DNA of 64,000 nucleotides from Lathyrus oleraceus (GCF_024323335.1 NC_066580.1:140301170-140365169), one strand, 5' to 3'; numbered from the stretch's first letter, positions 1-12,625 are shown. A program made the numbers and translations. Notes: a model not told the origin generated them from the sequence alone.

Positions 1-3000
1 TTCAATGTATCTCTTGCTTATGGTTTAATCGATAGATCATATAGCGACGAATACACCGCTACACTAGGGTTTATGTATTGAAACACAGCGTTTCAAGCGC
101 TTTTGGACTTGGCGAGCGCGCGTTCGAATCCTGGCGTATGCACTTTGCTAATTTAATTTTTGAAACGCTCGTTAACCTTGGATGCGTGTGCTCGATATCA
201 GGCGTATGCATGTTTCTGATTTAATTTTTGAAATTCTCATTCCCTGGCCTGGCGTGTGTTCGAATCTGGTGGATGCATATGCTGATTTTATTCAAATCTT
301 TTTTTCCCTCCATATTTCATTTGATAGTTCATTTTATTTGTTCATCTTTCAAAAATCATAAAAAATAGCCAAATGCTTCAAATTGATCCCAATTGTTTTT
401 CACCATCTTGTTTTGATCTCTAGTTTTTTATAGGATTTATTTCATGAATTGTTTGTTTCTGGATTTTTTATTTGATATTTTTTTATTGAACCTTATGCCA
501 AATTGATATGCTATGTTCAATGCCTTATGAAATGCTCATCATTAATCCAATTGATCTGAAATTTGGTGTGCTTGATCCTCACATGTGTTATGATTTTTGA
601 GCTTTGGTTTGATATTTTTATCATATGCTATCACTGTTTTGGACACATGAAGATATGTTGTGACAATTTGTGTCACATTTTTGGTATTCAATTTGTGCAT
701 TTTTGTTTACCTATCATTTGAGATCTTCTGGATTTGATTTTTTGCACATTGTCTACTCATAACATGTTGAGTTCACATAAAAAATTTCATGATCATTGGA
801 TGCTTTTCTATTTTGATTTGGATTTTTCTAACTTGGATGTCCATATTATGCACATTTGCTTGCCTTTGCTTTACATTGATCATTTGATGCCTTTACCTTA
901 TGAATTGATCTTGGTCCTTTTGAGGACATCTTATGATATGTTTGAACTTGCTTTATGCAAAAGATTGAGTTATGTTTTGATCATTTGATTTGATTTTAAA
1001 CCTAGTCTTTGTACTAGTGTTTTGTACATAAACTAATTGTGCTTTGTGTTTCAGGTTTGGACATTTAGCATTGATGATTGGTTTGATCTCACTTTGTGAG
1101 ATACAAATGATTTGAATTCTAACACATTGCTATTTTGTAGGATTCTAAGTGATAGGCTTGAGCTCATTGCTTCCTTTGATTGCTTGACCATTGCTCATTG
1201 AATTGTGTAACAGTTGGACTGTTTGTCTGTTGGTTTTCTGTCTGAGATATTAACTGTTTAGCTTTTGTACAGGTACATTAGTTGCTTGCTTTTAGCTCTT
1301 TCTTGAGATTTGGATTGTGGTTGATACACCACTTAGGTAGCTACTCTCTTACTCCATGTAGTCTGGAAGACCTGTCACCTTTTTGGCAGGCATTTTGGCT
1401 GAAGCCCTCCTTATGAGGCTCTGTTTGTGATTGTTTACATTTGTGCCAAAGACCTCTAAATGAGGCATGTTGCTTGGTAAGTCCTCCTAAGTGAAAAGGA
1501 AATTGACAGATAGAAGGGATTAACAATCAATCCCCTGTTATTCAGTGAGTCTTTCATTATGCTCGCACTACGTGCTGATGCTTTTGAATAAACACCCAAG
1601 ATCTTGTTAGTGTCTGTCAAGTGGAATAGGATCCCACATTCTGGATCCCCACACTTTCTTTATCATAATCTCACCCAGGCCAGTGTTAAGAGCATGAGGT
1701 CACATCCTCATTTCCATATTTGATCAGCTTCACCCTAACTCTCAATGTTAGTGGTTAAGAGCTCACAGATTAACCACACAGTTTGGCTTGTTTGTCGAGG
1801 TTGACATGACCCCTCTTGACTAAAGCCCACCTATTTGATTGAGCCTCTTGTTTGTATATAGTGTGTGATGCATTGTTTGTTTGATTGCTTTGCATGTGTT
1901 TGCTTTTCCTCATTTGTTTGTTTTGAGGAGTTAGATATAAGCCCATCTATTGGCATTCTGTTTCCGGTTTGTTTTGAGGAGTTGGATGTAAGCCCATCTA
2001 TTGGCATTCTGTTTCCAGTTTTGTTGTTAGGATTTGGATGTAAGTCCATTGATTGGCATTCTGTTTCCTCTTTCTGTGGTTCTCTTATGAGACTTGCTTA
2101 TTGTTTATACCTTGTGTTGCCTTATTCCAAAGGATGGGACTTACTTGGATCATCCATATGATCTCAAGAGAGCAACCCTATTTGTGTTTGCATTCCTTTA
2201 TCCCTCACCTCTTGCATGCTTAACCTTGATCCTTTTTCATCCTTAACCCAAACCAAAAACTTTTGTGCAAACATTTGATTTGTTTTCAACATTAGAAACC
2301 TAGGCCTTATGCCTTTGATTTTCAAACTTTCTTTTCATAACACTCATTTTGAATTGAATCTTTAAACCAACTTTGACCATGTTCGTACATACTTCTAATT
2401 GGTTAATGCAACCCACTCAAATGTGTTTCTTTGTGGTTCCAATGTCCACTTCTTAATCAAATTTTTCATAACCTTTAGCTATTAGGTTTGAGTTATCTTT
2501 GTGGTAGATATAATACTCACATATGTCCTTAGTGATTGGACAATAAGTCTTACATGCTTATTATAAGGCATAATCCCTCACTAGCATGTCGAAGCTATCC
2601 TCACATGGTGGACTTGTGGTTTTTCAGGTCGAGTTTTCTCCCTTTGATAACAAAAGACCTTAAGGCTTTTGGACAAATCAATCCACTCACTGTTTTGAAA
2701 TCTTTTACCCGAACTACGGGGTTTTGATCCTTATCTTTCATGAGAGGGTACGTAGGCAATGGGTTCATCCATCCAAACACAAAATGTAAATAAACTTGTA
2801 TATTCTTTTCTCATCTCTTCAATCATGTTTGCACAAAATATTTTCATAACAATAACCTTTTGCAGCAAGCGTGAAAAGGGCTCCCTAGGAGTACCTAGGA
2901 TGTTGTGGGTGCCTAACACCTTCCCATGACATAACCAACCCCCTTACCCAGATCTCTGACCCTCTTTTACTAGTTTTGTTTGTAAAACTTGATAGGTTTT

Positions 3001-3114
3001 TGTTCGCTTTCTAACCATTCCTTTGGATAAATAGAAGTGCGGTGGCGACTCGACTTTGTATGATTTACCTTGGATTTAGTTAATATTTCCGATGGTGACG
3101 AATACACCGCTACA
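1..3114 (+). mobile_element. Ogre-type LTR (LTR-A), 3' part only
   Basis: Non-coding LTR whose left part lies outside the window. It ends in ...CCGCTACA at 3114 and is followed 6 bp later by an Ogre-type primer-binding site, which fixes the 3' boundary. Its last 800 bp align by eye with 19790-20586 at roughly 80%, and blocks around 1350-1430 and 1680-1760 align with 7995-8070 and 8310-8390 of LTR-B, so all three are related Ogre LTRs. Short ORFs inside it are not genes. Whether its partner LTR is the one ending at 20586 is not settled. Confidence 0.8.
1923..2072 (+). repeat. Three-copy tandem repeat inside LTR-A, 51-52 bp period
   Basis: Three imperfect units carry the shared core ATTGGCATTCTGTTTCC at 1949, 2000 and 2052. 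The same position in LTR-B holds a related four-copy repeat (8765-8995), so the sub-repeat belongs to the LTR family and is not a chance local expansion. Confidence 0.8.
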
Positions 3115-3120
3115 GAAAAG

Positions 3121-3138
3121 TGGCGACTCTGCTAGGGA
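3121..3138 (+). other. Primer-binding site of the outer Ogre
   Basis: TGGCGACTCTGCTAGGGA lies 6 bp after the LTR-A end. It differs at one base from the Ogre-B site at 9384. Ogre elements are reported to prime from tRNA-Arg; I did not check the tRNA match myself. Confidence 0.85.
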
Positions 3139-4033
3139 GAACATTTCCTTGGTGGGTTTTGCCAACTTTTCACACTTGTTGTATTATATTGTTATGACAT
3201 ATTTTTGTGCAATTTGGGATTACTGTATTGTTTGTAATGCTTGAATTGCTTGATATATCAATTGCTTGTTTGCTTGGTGATCTCTGTGAGATGAGTTCTA
3301 TACCCGAACTCGAGTGCACCTTAGGATAGGAGAATGGCGTAGTCTCGTCGACTTGTGTGGAGTTATTCCTTAGCAAGTTGACTTGCGAGTCCATTCACTT
3401 GGTGGAGGTCATGTTGGGATAATAATGTCACACAAGTAAGTTGTGGTTAGACATTACTCTTTCCGATATGTGCCTTAGAAGCCAAAGACCTTAGTTTACC
3501 AAGCCCATCTTGGCCTATTTTTAGGATGTAGTGCGGAGGTCGTTCAAATGTAAGATTTGATACGATTGTTACGCGATACTACACTCATAAGAGTCTCTCT
3601 TGAGGATATTTTTGGAATACGAGTAGTCGTTTCTCCGATAATATCCGAAAGATGGGATGATGACTATGGGAACCTCTGGTAGAACATGTCCGGCAGGTTT
3701 AAACCCTAGTACACTCCCTTTGGGTGGTTCTTAACCGAGACTCCATGCTCGTGACTCGCAACAAACCCGTGAGTCATGGTTGATCCGTTCATACATCCTT
3801 AATATCAATGGAACTTGGGTGTCGATAAGGTGAAAACCATAATCCACCAAAATGGATGATTGATATTAAGGATAATATGAGTCATCCCATGACCTTTGTC
3901 TGGTGTGCTTTGCTTGATCCTTGAGTGTGATTGTTGCATTCATGCATTCATGCATTCATCTGCATCCATATCATCGGATAAAAAGAAAATTTTCAAGGAA
4001 CTTAAGGGGTTTATTTGCAAAATTTTCAGACAA
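3139..4033 (+). other. Ogre leader (5' untranslated internal region)
   Basis: Roughly 900 bp between the PBS and the first ORF. No credible coding sequence is seen. It ends in short CATTCATGCATTCATGCAT-type repeats just before the ORF1 start, a feature echoed in the Ogre-B leader near 10310-10380. Confidence 0.6.
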
Positions 4034-4497
4034 ATGGAAAGACAAAGAAGGAATACCAAGAAGTACAGCTTCAGACAACCCGAACTGAAAGAGTTAAGGA
4101 ATCTGACATCCTATGTACTAGATCCCTTGGGTTTCAAAGCTCGCTTCGGGAAGCTTTTTCCTCTTCTGACTACTCAGGTGGATGAAGGGTTGATGAGTAT
4201 GTTGGCGCAGTTTTATGATCCTCTGTACCATTGCTTCTCTTTTCCGGACTTTCAGCTGTTGCCTACCCTGGAGGAGTATGCTCATCTGGTGGGTATACCG
4301 ATTCTAGATCAGGTGCCGTTCAGTGGCTTGGAGAGTATTCCTACTTCTCAAGAGATAGCTGACCTGTTGCATATAGATGAAGCTTCGATTCATGCTCATA
4401 TGACGACCAAAGGTGGAATTCAAGGTCTCCCTTTTGAGTTCCTCATCGCTCAAGCTACTGTTTATGGGAAGGCCATGAGTGAGGATGCCTTTGAAGC
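4034..4497 (+). pseudogene. Ogre ORF1 (plant-mobile-domain-like), cut by Ogre-B LTR
   Basis: The frame starting at ATG 4034 encodes about 154 residues (MERQRRNTKKYSFRQPELKE...). Downstream segments such as LAQFYDPLYHCFSFPDFQLL and PTLEEYAHLVGIP are typical of the extra first ORF of Ogre elements. That family resembles the plant mobile domain / DUF7745 proteins, and its role in the element is not known. The reading stops abruptly after ...SEDAFEA, exactly where TGTAACACCTC, the start of the Ogre-B LTR, appears; the open frame running on to 4675 is LTR sequence and not protein. The upstream extension from 3896 has no ATG support and is leader. The family assignment is from memory of conserved motifs. 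Confidence 0.7.
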
Positions 4498-5718
4498 TGT
4501 AACACCTCAAAATTTGCCCTCCTCTCTTGGGACTAGCTTAGCATATTGCATTTCATTTTGTAGGACATTAGGCATTACATTTTGCATACCATGTGGAAAC
4601 ATTGAGCAAGTCATCCTCCTAGGTCTTTCTCAGAAGATGGAGAGGTTGAGAGATGCAAGCCTGAGGGTCTCATGAATTGATCACTAATCATCTGAGGTTG
4701 TGCTTCAATTAGGGTTTTTTTGGTTCCTCAAGGAGGTTGAGTATTATCTTGGTTGAGATGATACATCATCATCATGGTTCATTGTTTCTGATCATGTTCC
4801 TTGAGATTAGGGTTTTGACCTCTGGTCAACCCTAATCAGTTGCATTATACCAATCAGGGTTCTTCAAGGAGATGAGGTCTTTAATGAGATGGAGATCATC
4901 ATATGATTTTGTTGAGCTTGTATAAGCTAGGGTGTCATCTTGGAGCCATTTCATCAAGAGATTGAGGCTCAAAATCATCTGTGCAGGACCAAGTCATCTA
5001 TCAACTGCAAAAGTCAACTGTTAGGTCAACTGTTGGATTTGGAGGTGGGAAGTGGTTAGAAATACTTCATTCGTGTTCAAACAAGTCTCATTTGACATTT
5101 CAAACATCAACATTGAAGAATTTAAAGTCAGGACAAAACTTTCCAAAAATAGAAAGTGACCTATAATTTGAAATTACCAAAAATGGAAAGGTTTTCAACT
5201 CAACTTTCCAACATCAAGAAAGCTTCAAATGAAATTTTGTTGAACATGAAAGTTGTATATCTTTCTCTCCCATTTCCAAAATGTCCAAGATCATCAATTT
5301 CTCATGTGTGGTTAAGGAGATGTGATCAAAACATGGCCAAGGATGCATTGAACTTCAAATAGGCATAACTTCTCAACCAAAACTCCAATTCAAGTGGTTC
5401 TTTTTGCATTGTTCTTATTTTTGACCTCTAATTTCAAAATCTTGCATTACATTTCATCAATTATCATCACATAATCATTTGCAAAATCTTGGATTTTTGG
5501 AGGGAAAACATGAAATTCAAAATTGGTGAATTATTTGAACATTTGGCAATTACCATTGATTTTAAAATGTGGTTTTAAGTGAAATTCAATAATTTTCGTG
5601 TACTGTTCATCCATGATTTCCATGCATAAGGGTGAAAGCTCAATTTTGCAAAACACCTCCAAACTTAATCCATTTTCATTAGCATTTGGTTTAGGCATAA
5701 TTAAGCATGTTTAGCATA

Positions 5719-5732
5719 GCATATATATACCA
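5719..5732 (+). promoter_or_regulatory. Possible TATA box of Ogre-B LTR
   Basis: GCATATATATACCATAAC lies about 1.2 kb into the LTR, just before a stretch that reads like a transcribed leader. Position and sequence fit a U3/R promoter, but no start site can be read from the DNA. Confidence 0.35.
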
Positions 5733-8700
5733 TAACCCTAATTGTTTTTGAGGGGAACACTCACAATTTTCAGATCTAGAAATTTCTCACACTTTTTCTC
5801 TCAAAATTTTCTCTCATTTTTCTTGAATCAAACCACAATCCATTGCCTAATTCATCATCTGGAAGCATCATGGAGCAAGTTTGAAGGTAGATCCTAGAGA
5901 ATTCGTGCACTTTGTTCATGCTTGAAGCTATGGAAGCAACAATGGTGAAATCCAATTCTGGTTGATGCAAGCACAATTGAACCTCAAGCCTTCATCCATT
6001 CACTTGTACAAGCTTCCTAGAAGAACCTCTGAGCATTGCAAGGCCTGATTTCATTGAATTTCAAAGCTGCACTTCAAGAGGTCACGAAATCGTTTCTCTT
6101 AATTCTCAATTATGCTATGCTAATGTTGTAGATCTCTTTGTTGTGGTTATTCTGAGCTTTGAATTACAAAAATCCATGCATTATTGATTGAGATTCGATG
6201 ATTTAAAGTTTGGATGATGAATGATGATTTGCTCGATTCTCTTGATACACGATGTTATATGCTTAGCCATGCTTTGATCTTTAATCCATGATGAATGTGC
6301 AACATGTACATATGCTTATTTTTAAGATCTGAGAAATTTGTTCTTGGAGTTCATAACTGCTCACTGTTCTTGCGTGCGAGCTGAAGAAGATGAAGTTCAG
6401 GGAATTGGCCACGGTTTTTTTTATTCCAATTGCCATGCTAATCCGTTGCCTTAGCTGTTTCCCTAGGGTTTGTTTCCATTGGCTGCATGAGCGCCCATGC
6501 TGGCCTTCTGATTGGCCAGCGCCCAAGTTTAATGAAACGGGGCGTTTTGCCCCTGGCGCCAAAACCTAATTCAAACTAAATAATCCTAATATTCAATTAA
6601 TCCATTTTAAATTGTTTCATTTGTTTTCATTTCATTTTCCAATTTTCCAAAATTCATATCAAATTAAATAATGATCCAAAAATTATGGGATTTTTTGCAT
6701 TGTGATCCTTGATTCCTCTAGTTTTTTATCATCAGTTTTTCATAAATTGTGCATGGCTGGAAAATATTTGGTGCTAGGGTTTGTGTGCATGTGCCCATTC
6801 TTGACATTGCCTTGCCATATCATTTGTGAAATGCTGAGATTTAATTCAATGCTCATGAAATTTTACATGTTGAAACTAGACTCATTGCTTGACATTTTGG
6901 TGTTAATTTTGCATTTTTATTAATTGCCATTGTTGTTTTATGATCATGTTAAGGTAGGTGTGAGAATTTGTGTCACACCTTGTGATGTTCAACTTGATTG
7001 ATTAGTTTACCATGCCAAATGATCTCCAAATGTCCTGATTTTGTGTATGATGCTTGATATGAATGTTGTGATTGCTCATGAATTTTGTTAGAATTTTTGG
7101 AACCATTTCTGATTTAATTGAGATTTTTCATTCTGGATGGTCATATTTGAGATTTTGAATTGCTTTGAACCTCATTTGATTGTGAAATGCTTGTGGATTA
7201 TCCAATGAATGTGAAATTCTGCACACTATTTACAGACATGTTGAGTGTTGTTTTGGCTTTGGTTTGAGGTTTTTACCAATTACCATTTCTGTTTTAGGCC
7301 TATGCTAAGTAGGTGTGACATTTTGTGTCACATATGTGCTTGTTATGCTTGCCTTGACTTATGCAATATGATTACCATGCCTAATCTTGTCCAATGCCTC
7401 TAAATTTTTGTGTGATGATCATGTTGTATGTCCTGTTTACTCATGAATTTTGCCAAGGTTATTTGAATCATTTTTGATTTAATGTGCATTTGTTCATTTT
7501 GATGTCACAATGTGGTCACAATTTGCATACCTTGCCATGTTTGGTTCATGAAATGGATTTGGTAATTGATATTGAAATGAGACCTTTTGGATTGTGTTTT
7601 TGATTGAATGAAGTTGATTCATGTTAAATTTCATGTTCTGTTTTGGATTTTTTCTCCATCTTTGACCCTAGGCCTTGACCTAGTGGTTGGTTGCTTATGT
7701 TTGAGCTTTGATTTCAGGTGGAGCATTCAAGTTCCTTAGTTGTTGGTGCTCTATCACTTGAGCCTTTGATGTTTACTTTTGACTACTAACCTTGTGTGTT
7801 TTGTAGGCTTGTTAACTCATTTGAGTTTGACTTGTGGCTTATGCCTTTGCTCATTGGGTTTGACTGTTTGATATTCATGATTGTCTGTTTGTCTGTACAG
7901 TTGAACTGATTTGTTTGATGTTTCAACAGGTACATAAGTTGCTTAAGTTCACTTTGAACTTTGCTTTTGCTTGGTTGCTTAACCATTTGAGGTATAACTC
8001 TCTGACTTCATGTAGTCTGGAAGACCTGTCCTGTTACTTGGGCAGGCACCTGTCTGAAGCCCTCCTTAAGAGGCAATGCTTGTGTTTGTTTATCTTTGTG
8101 CCAAGCAGGAAAAGTCCTCTTATGAGGCAATTGGCAGATAAAAGATATGTGCAATCCATCTCCTGTTATTCAGTGTGTCATTCACTTTCCTCACACACCA
8201 TGTGTTGATGCATTATGGATATTAACCCAAGATCTTTGTTGTGTCAGTCATCTGTGGAGAAGAGTTCCAACTTTCTGAACTCCCACACTTTCATTTGTTT
8301 GAAGCTCTCCCAGGCCAGGATTAAGAGCTGTGAGGTCTTACCCTCACTTCCCATTTCATCTGCTTCACCCTAACTCTCAATGTTAGGGTTAAGAGCTAAC
8401 TACACCCGATTCCAGTTGGCTTGTGTTTCACAGCCTAGCCTTGTGTGAGCCCACTTTGTTTGTATATAGTGTGTGCTAATTGTGTGTATGTTTGCTTTGC
8501 CTGTGCTATTTAAGATAGCTTGCTCCCTGTGCAAGTTAGATAGAAACTTCAACCTAGGACCATGGTGAATTTACATGATAACTATTAGGCTCGAGTTAGT
8601 CTCCCTTCTAGTTTGTCATTTCCCAGTCTCTGGTTAGGTTAGAAGTTCTTTCCCTGCGTAGGGGAACTACGTCGCCCTGATCCTCATACCAGATGAGGTA

Positions 8701-8764
8701 CGTAGGCAGGAGATGAGTTGATCTCTCTGGGCGGCCTTTTTCTTTTTCAACCCTTTGTGTGTGT

Positions 8765-8995
8765 TGGAGTCCGACGTAAGTCCAGCGATTGGCAGTTGGT
8801 TTCCTGTGTGTGTTTGTTTATGCGGAGTCTGACGTAAGTCCAGCGATTGGCAGTTGGTTTCCTGAGTGTGTTTGTTGGTTCGGAGTCTGATGTAAGTCCA
8901 GCGATTGGCATTCGGTTTCCATGTTTGCCTGTTTGTGTGGAGTCTGACGTAAGTCCAGCGATTGGCAGTCGGTTTCCTGTGTGGGTTTTGTTTGG
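8765..8995 (+). repeat. Four-copy tandem repeat in Ogre-B LTR, 57-58 bp period
   Basis: Units share GACGTAAGTCCAGCGATTGG, with ATTGGCA starting at 8788, 8846, 8904 and 8961. Each unit ends in a TGTGTGTTTGTT-like spacer. It is homologous to the three-copy repeat of LTR-A. The long minus-strand frame over it is a by-product of the repetition. Confidence 0.88.
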
Positions 8996-9383
8996 CATGC
9001 GTGAGCCGAACTACGGTAGCTCTGATTCTCATTCTAGATGAGATACGTAGGCATAGGATGCGATATCCTAGCGAGCTCGTTCCCCTCTTCTCCCACCTGT
9101 GTCTTATTCCAGTGTGTGTGTGCATTCTTTTGAGCAGTGTTGAGCAACCTTTCTTCTATCCTTTTGAGCGTGGATCCCGTCGAGTACGACGGATGCGTAG
9201 GGGTGCTAATGCCTTCCCTTCGCATAATCGACTCCCGATCCCATCTCTCTTTGGTCGCGAGACCATGTCTTTCCCCAGGTTTACTTCGAGCGTTTCCTTT
9301 CCCTCTTTTGGGATAAATAACGCACGGTGGCGGCTCTGTTTGTTTTGTTTTTCCCGCTGGTTGTTTTTCGCGGATGCGACAGC

Positions 9384-9401
9384 TGGCGACTCTGCTGGGG
9401 A
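9384..9401 (+). other. Primer-binding site of Ogre-B
   Basis: TGGCGACTCTGCTGGGGA, the standard Ogre primer-binding sequence, lies 2 bp after the LTR end at 9381. Confidence 0.9.
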
Positions 9402-10672
9402 ATACAAGAAGTTGACCTTTTTGCTGGTCCATCTTCCCTAAGCGAGTCTCTCCTAGCGCTCTCTAGGATAGTTTAGGTTGCTTGTGTTGCTCTATTTATT
9501 GCATTTATGATTATTGTACTGTGATTATTTGCATAAATGTTTGCATGCATCATACTATCATTGTGCTGTCTTTTGTACAGGTGGTTTCTCTGATTTGGGG
9601 TGGGTGTTCTGAGTGGGGCTAAAACCCAGGCCCAAGTATACACCTAGGATTAGTGTGGTCTCACGTTTCCTCACTTGCTTTATCAGCATGTTGTTGCGAC
9701 GTGACATACCACAAGTCGGACGAGGTTCTTCTGAGTGAGCTCTTCCGGGTGGAGTATTCCACTTTGGTTGAGTTATCTCTTTAGGGCTGTTGACTTCGGT
9801 GACCGTGCTTTCCCGGATCTTTGGTTTAGACGATCTTAAGAGAGCTGCAACGGCACACCCGAAAGGGCAAACCCGTTGAGTATCTTTGCCCGATTGTCGA
9901 GACCATTATCCGCCTTAGGATGACTTGATTAGAATTCACCTGTGAGGGGAGGGTTGATTCTTACAGATGCATGTTCTGATGGTGACTTTGATGGTGACTA
10001 ATGGTTCAGTTATTGATCAGAGTTCTATTTATAAGTCGAATTTATGGATTTATTTCCGAGACGCCGGAGTTCTGTCCGTGGTATTTATCAGTGGGGATCC
10101 GTTTATTTCAGGATTCCCTGGGCTGGTTCAGAGGGTCTTGTGGTTATCTGTTCAGAGGATCTCTGGTGATGATGGTGATGTATCATGCAGTTCCGTTTAT
10201 TTCGGAACCTTGAGTGGGATTTGTGGTTACATATTCCTTCAGATGGTTGTGATCAGTTCAGAGGCCGTAACTCAGTTGATGATCAGATGACTTGGAGGAT
10301 GGCACAATGACTCTTGCATTCATGCATCAGCATCATCCACATTGTGCATTTATTTGCATCTAACGCATGTCTATCCATACTCAGGGTACATTCTTGATTG
10401 AGATTCTAGTTGAGAGACATCCTGATGTCGGAATGTTATTGTCGAATTTTTTATCCGTCTCGATGAAGCCAGAATCAAAGGAAAGAGTGTTCCTCATACG
10501 GATAGACATTGCATTCATGTGTGAGTCATAATAACCTGTCTTCTGTTTTGCAGGTGTCAGTTTCTAACATGTTTGGGTTTACTCAGGAATCATTGCCCGC
10601 GCACGCAGAATCATTCCCCTGCACGTAGCTCGTCCGCACAGATACCCTACCAGGCGCAACAGATCCAAACTG
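9402..10672 (+). other. Ogre-B leader, no ORF1
   Basis: 1.27 kb between PBS and gag. Unlike the outer element, it shows no ORF1-like protein. CTGTCTTCTGTTTTGCAG ending at 10554 looks like a plant 3' splice site just upstream of gag. Frames at 9967-10290 and elsewhere show no family similarity. Confidence 0.55.
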
Positions 10673-12331
10673 ATGGATACATCCAACGCAGACATTCTCG
10701 AGCTGAAAGAGAAGATGAGCGAGCTGATCAATGTTATGCAAGGGTTCGCCTTGGGGCAGAAGGCGTTGGTTGAGAAAGTAGAAAAGCTCAAGCGGGCTTC
10801 GGCTGCCAACAGTGGTAACAATCTTGAGGGGGTCTCCAACAATGGTCTTGGTGGTTTAAGGGATGGTGGTGATCCCAGGAGGAAGGCTGCTGATGTGGTG
10901 ATTAATAACGCTGGAGGCTTTGGTTTCGCTGCGGGTGGTGGACCCGGTAATATGGGCAATAGTGTGAAGGATAATCAGTTCCCCCCTTTCCTGGAAGCCT
11001 TGGAAGATAGAGAAGCGGATCAGTTCTCCATACTAAATGAACAATTTGGCCAGTACGGTGTCCAACCGCCAAATAAGGAAATTCAGGTGCTGGCAGAGAA
11101 GATCAGGGCTCTGGAAAGCCATGCTACTCCTGGGGTTGTCAACATGTCGAACATGGGGCTGGTAGAGGGGATTGTGATTCCACAGAAGTTCAAAGCGCCT
11201 GCGTTTGATAAGTATAATGGGAGCTCTTGCCCGGAAACTCATCTCCAGGCCTTTGTTCGGAAAATTTCTGCCTATACAACGGATCAGAAGCTCTGGATGT
11301 ACTTTTTCCAAGACAGTCTGTCTGGCGGATCTCTTGAATGGTATACCAAGTTGAAGACTTCGGATATCAAGAGCTGGCAGGATCTCGGAGATGCGTTCTT
11401 TAAACAGTACCAGTTTAATGCTGACATGGCTCCTAGCCGTACCCAGTTGTAGGGTATGTCTCAGAAGCCGAATGAAGGGTTTAAAGAATACGCACAGAGA
11501 TGGAGGGAGTTGGCTGCCAGAGTTCAACCTCCGCTGGTGGATCGGGAGATGTCTGATCTATTCATGGGTACCCTTCAGGGGGTTTTTGCTGAAAGGATGG
11601 TGGGTTGTCCCGTCACTGGCTTTGCGGACATAGTAGTGGCTGGTGAGAGAATTGAAAGTTGGCTGAGAATGGAGAAAATACAGGGAAATGCTCTGTCATC
11701 TGGAGTAAAGAAGCCATTTGGGAATGGTCAGCGCAAAAATGAGGGTGAATCGAGTGCTGTGTATGCCCAAAGGGGACACGGTAGGGATCGTTACTACCAG
11801 CACACTGCTGCGGTAAAAATTCCTGCTGGTAATCAATCGGTACAACAGCAACGTCATCCACTCCAACAGAGAGCACAGAGAGATGGATACCAAGTGAGAG
11901 GAAAGGGGATTGATCGTCAGTTCGATAAGCCGCCCGTGACATATGATGTTCTGTTTAAGAAGTTGATGGATCTTGGGTTGGTTCAGCCGAGGACGATGGC
12001 TCCGGTAAGACCAGATCAGAGGCCTCCTAATTATGATGAGAACGCCAAGTGTGAATTCCATTCTGGTACACCAGGGCATAATATTGAGGGCTGTAGAGCT
12101 TTTAAGCATGTTGTCCAAGACTTGGTAGACTCCAAGGCCATCAATTTTGCACCATCTCCGAATGTTAATGCTAATCCCATGCCGGCGCATGGTCAGGCGA
12201 TGGTGGGTGCAATTGCTAAGGATCCAGATCACATATGTATGGTGGGTGAAGAAGTTGACAGCGACTGTGAAATGGATCAATGGATAAAGCTGTGCGTACC
12301 AGGGATGGAAGTCCAGAACTGGAAGGCTTAA
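10673..12331 (+). pseudogene. gag: Ogre-B gag, one in-frame stop, protease region missing
   Basis: One reading frame from ATG 10673 to TAA 12331, broken only by TAG at 11450-11452, most simply a CAG (Gln) change. Gag structural protein of a Ty3/gypsy element: coiled-coil-like start (MDTSNADILELKEKMSELIN), the capsid-type block ending KTSDIKSWQDLGDAFFKQYQ at about residues 225-250, then WRELAARVQPPL, and a zinc-knuckle variant CEFHSGTPGHNIEGC (C-X2-H-X4-H-X4-C) near 12050-12095. Ogre Gag normally runs on into an aspartic protease with DTGSS. Here the frame passes from the post-knuckle region straight to the usual end (CMVGEE...CEMDQWIK...), so about 200 or more residues including the protease are absent without loss of frame. 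It cannot make a full polyprotein. Confidence 0.88.
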
Positions 12332-12625
12332 AAGATCATCACTGTCACTCTGCGTGAAGAGTATTATTTCTGGTTTTTCAATACTGTTTGCATGAAAGCC
12401 ATACGTTTTGCCCGAAACGTAATGGTTCATTATAAGGGTCACCTTATGTGTTTCATTGTGCAACATTTTGCATCATTAATAAATGGATGTTTTTCACATT
12501 AAAAGCGGTGTTCCCTGTTTTTCACTTATTTTTGCAGTTTAAAAACAAAAATAAAAATGGCAATGTTTATTTTCATTTTTTCTTCCTTTCGATTGGCTTC
12601 TTTCCGATTGTTGTATTCTCCGGAT
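12332..12625 (+). other. Probable Ogre intron region between gag and RT
   Basis: Ogre elements carry a spliced intron between gag-pro and RT. This AT-rich stretch has no coding signal and contains CACTTATTTTTGCAG ending at 12537, a good plant acceptor. The pol frame is recognisable only from about 12640 onward. The donor site cannot be chosen by eye. Confidence 0.5.

Larger units (their letters stand above)
4498..9381 (+). mobile_element. Complete 5' LTR of Ogre-B (4.9 kb)
   Basis: Starts TGTAACACCTCAAAATTTG at the break in ORF1 and ends ...GGATGCGACA, 2 bp before a perfect Ogre PBS. The length of 4884 bp is in the normal range for Ogre LTRs. Contents include a TATA-like run near 5720, a tandem repeat at 8765-8995 and many unrelated short ORFs. 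No matching 3' LTR of this element is present in the window, so a target-site duplication cannot be checked. Confidence 0.88.

Noticed and set aside
734..988. 84-aa ORF
   Set aside because: In T-rich Ogre LTR-A sequence, with no domain and biased composition.
8667..9441. Minus- and plus-strand ORFs up to 159 aa
   Set aside because: They lie in the Ogre-B LTR and its tandem repeat, with no family similarity.
11033..12466. Long minus-strand ORFs (164 and 256 aa)
   Set aside because: Antisense shadows of Ogre-B gag.
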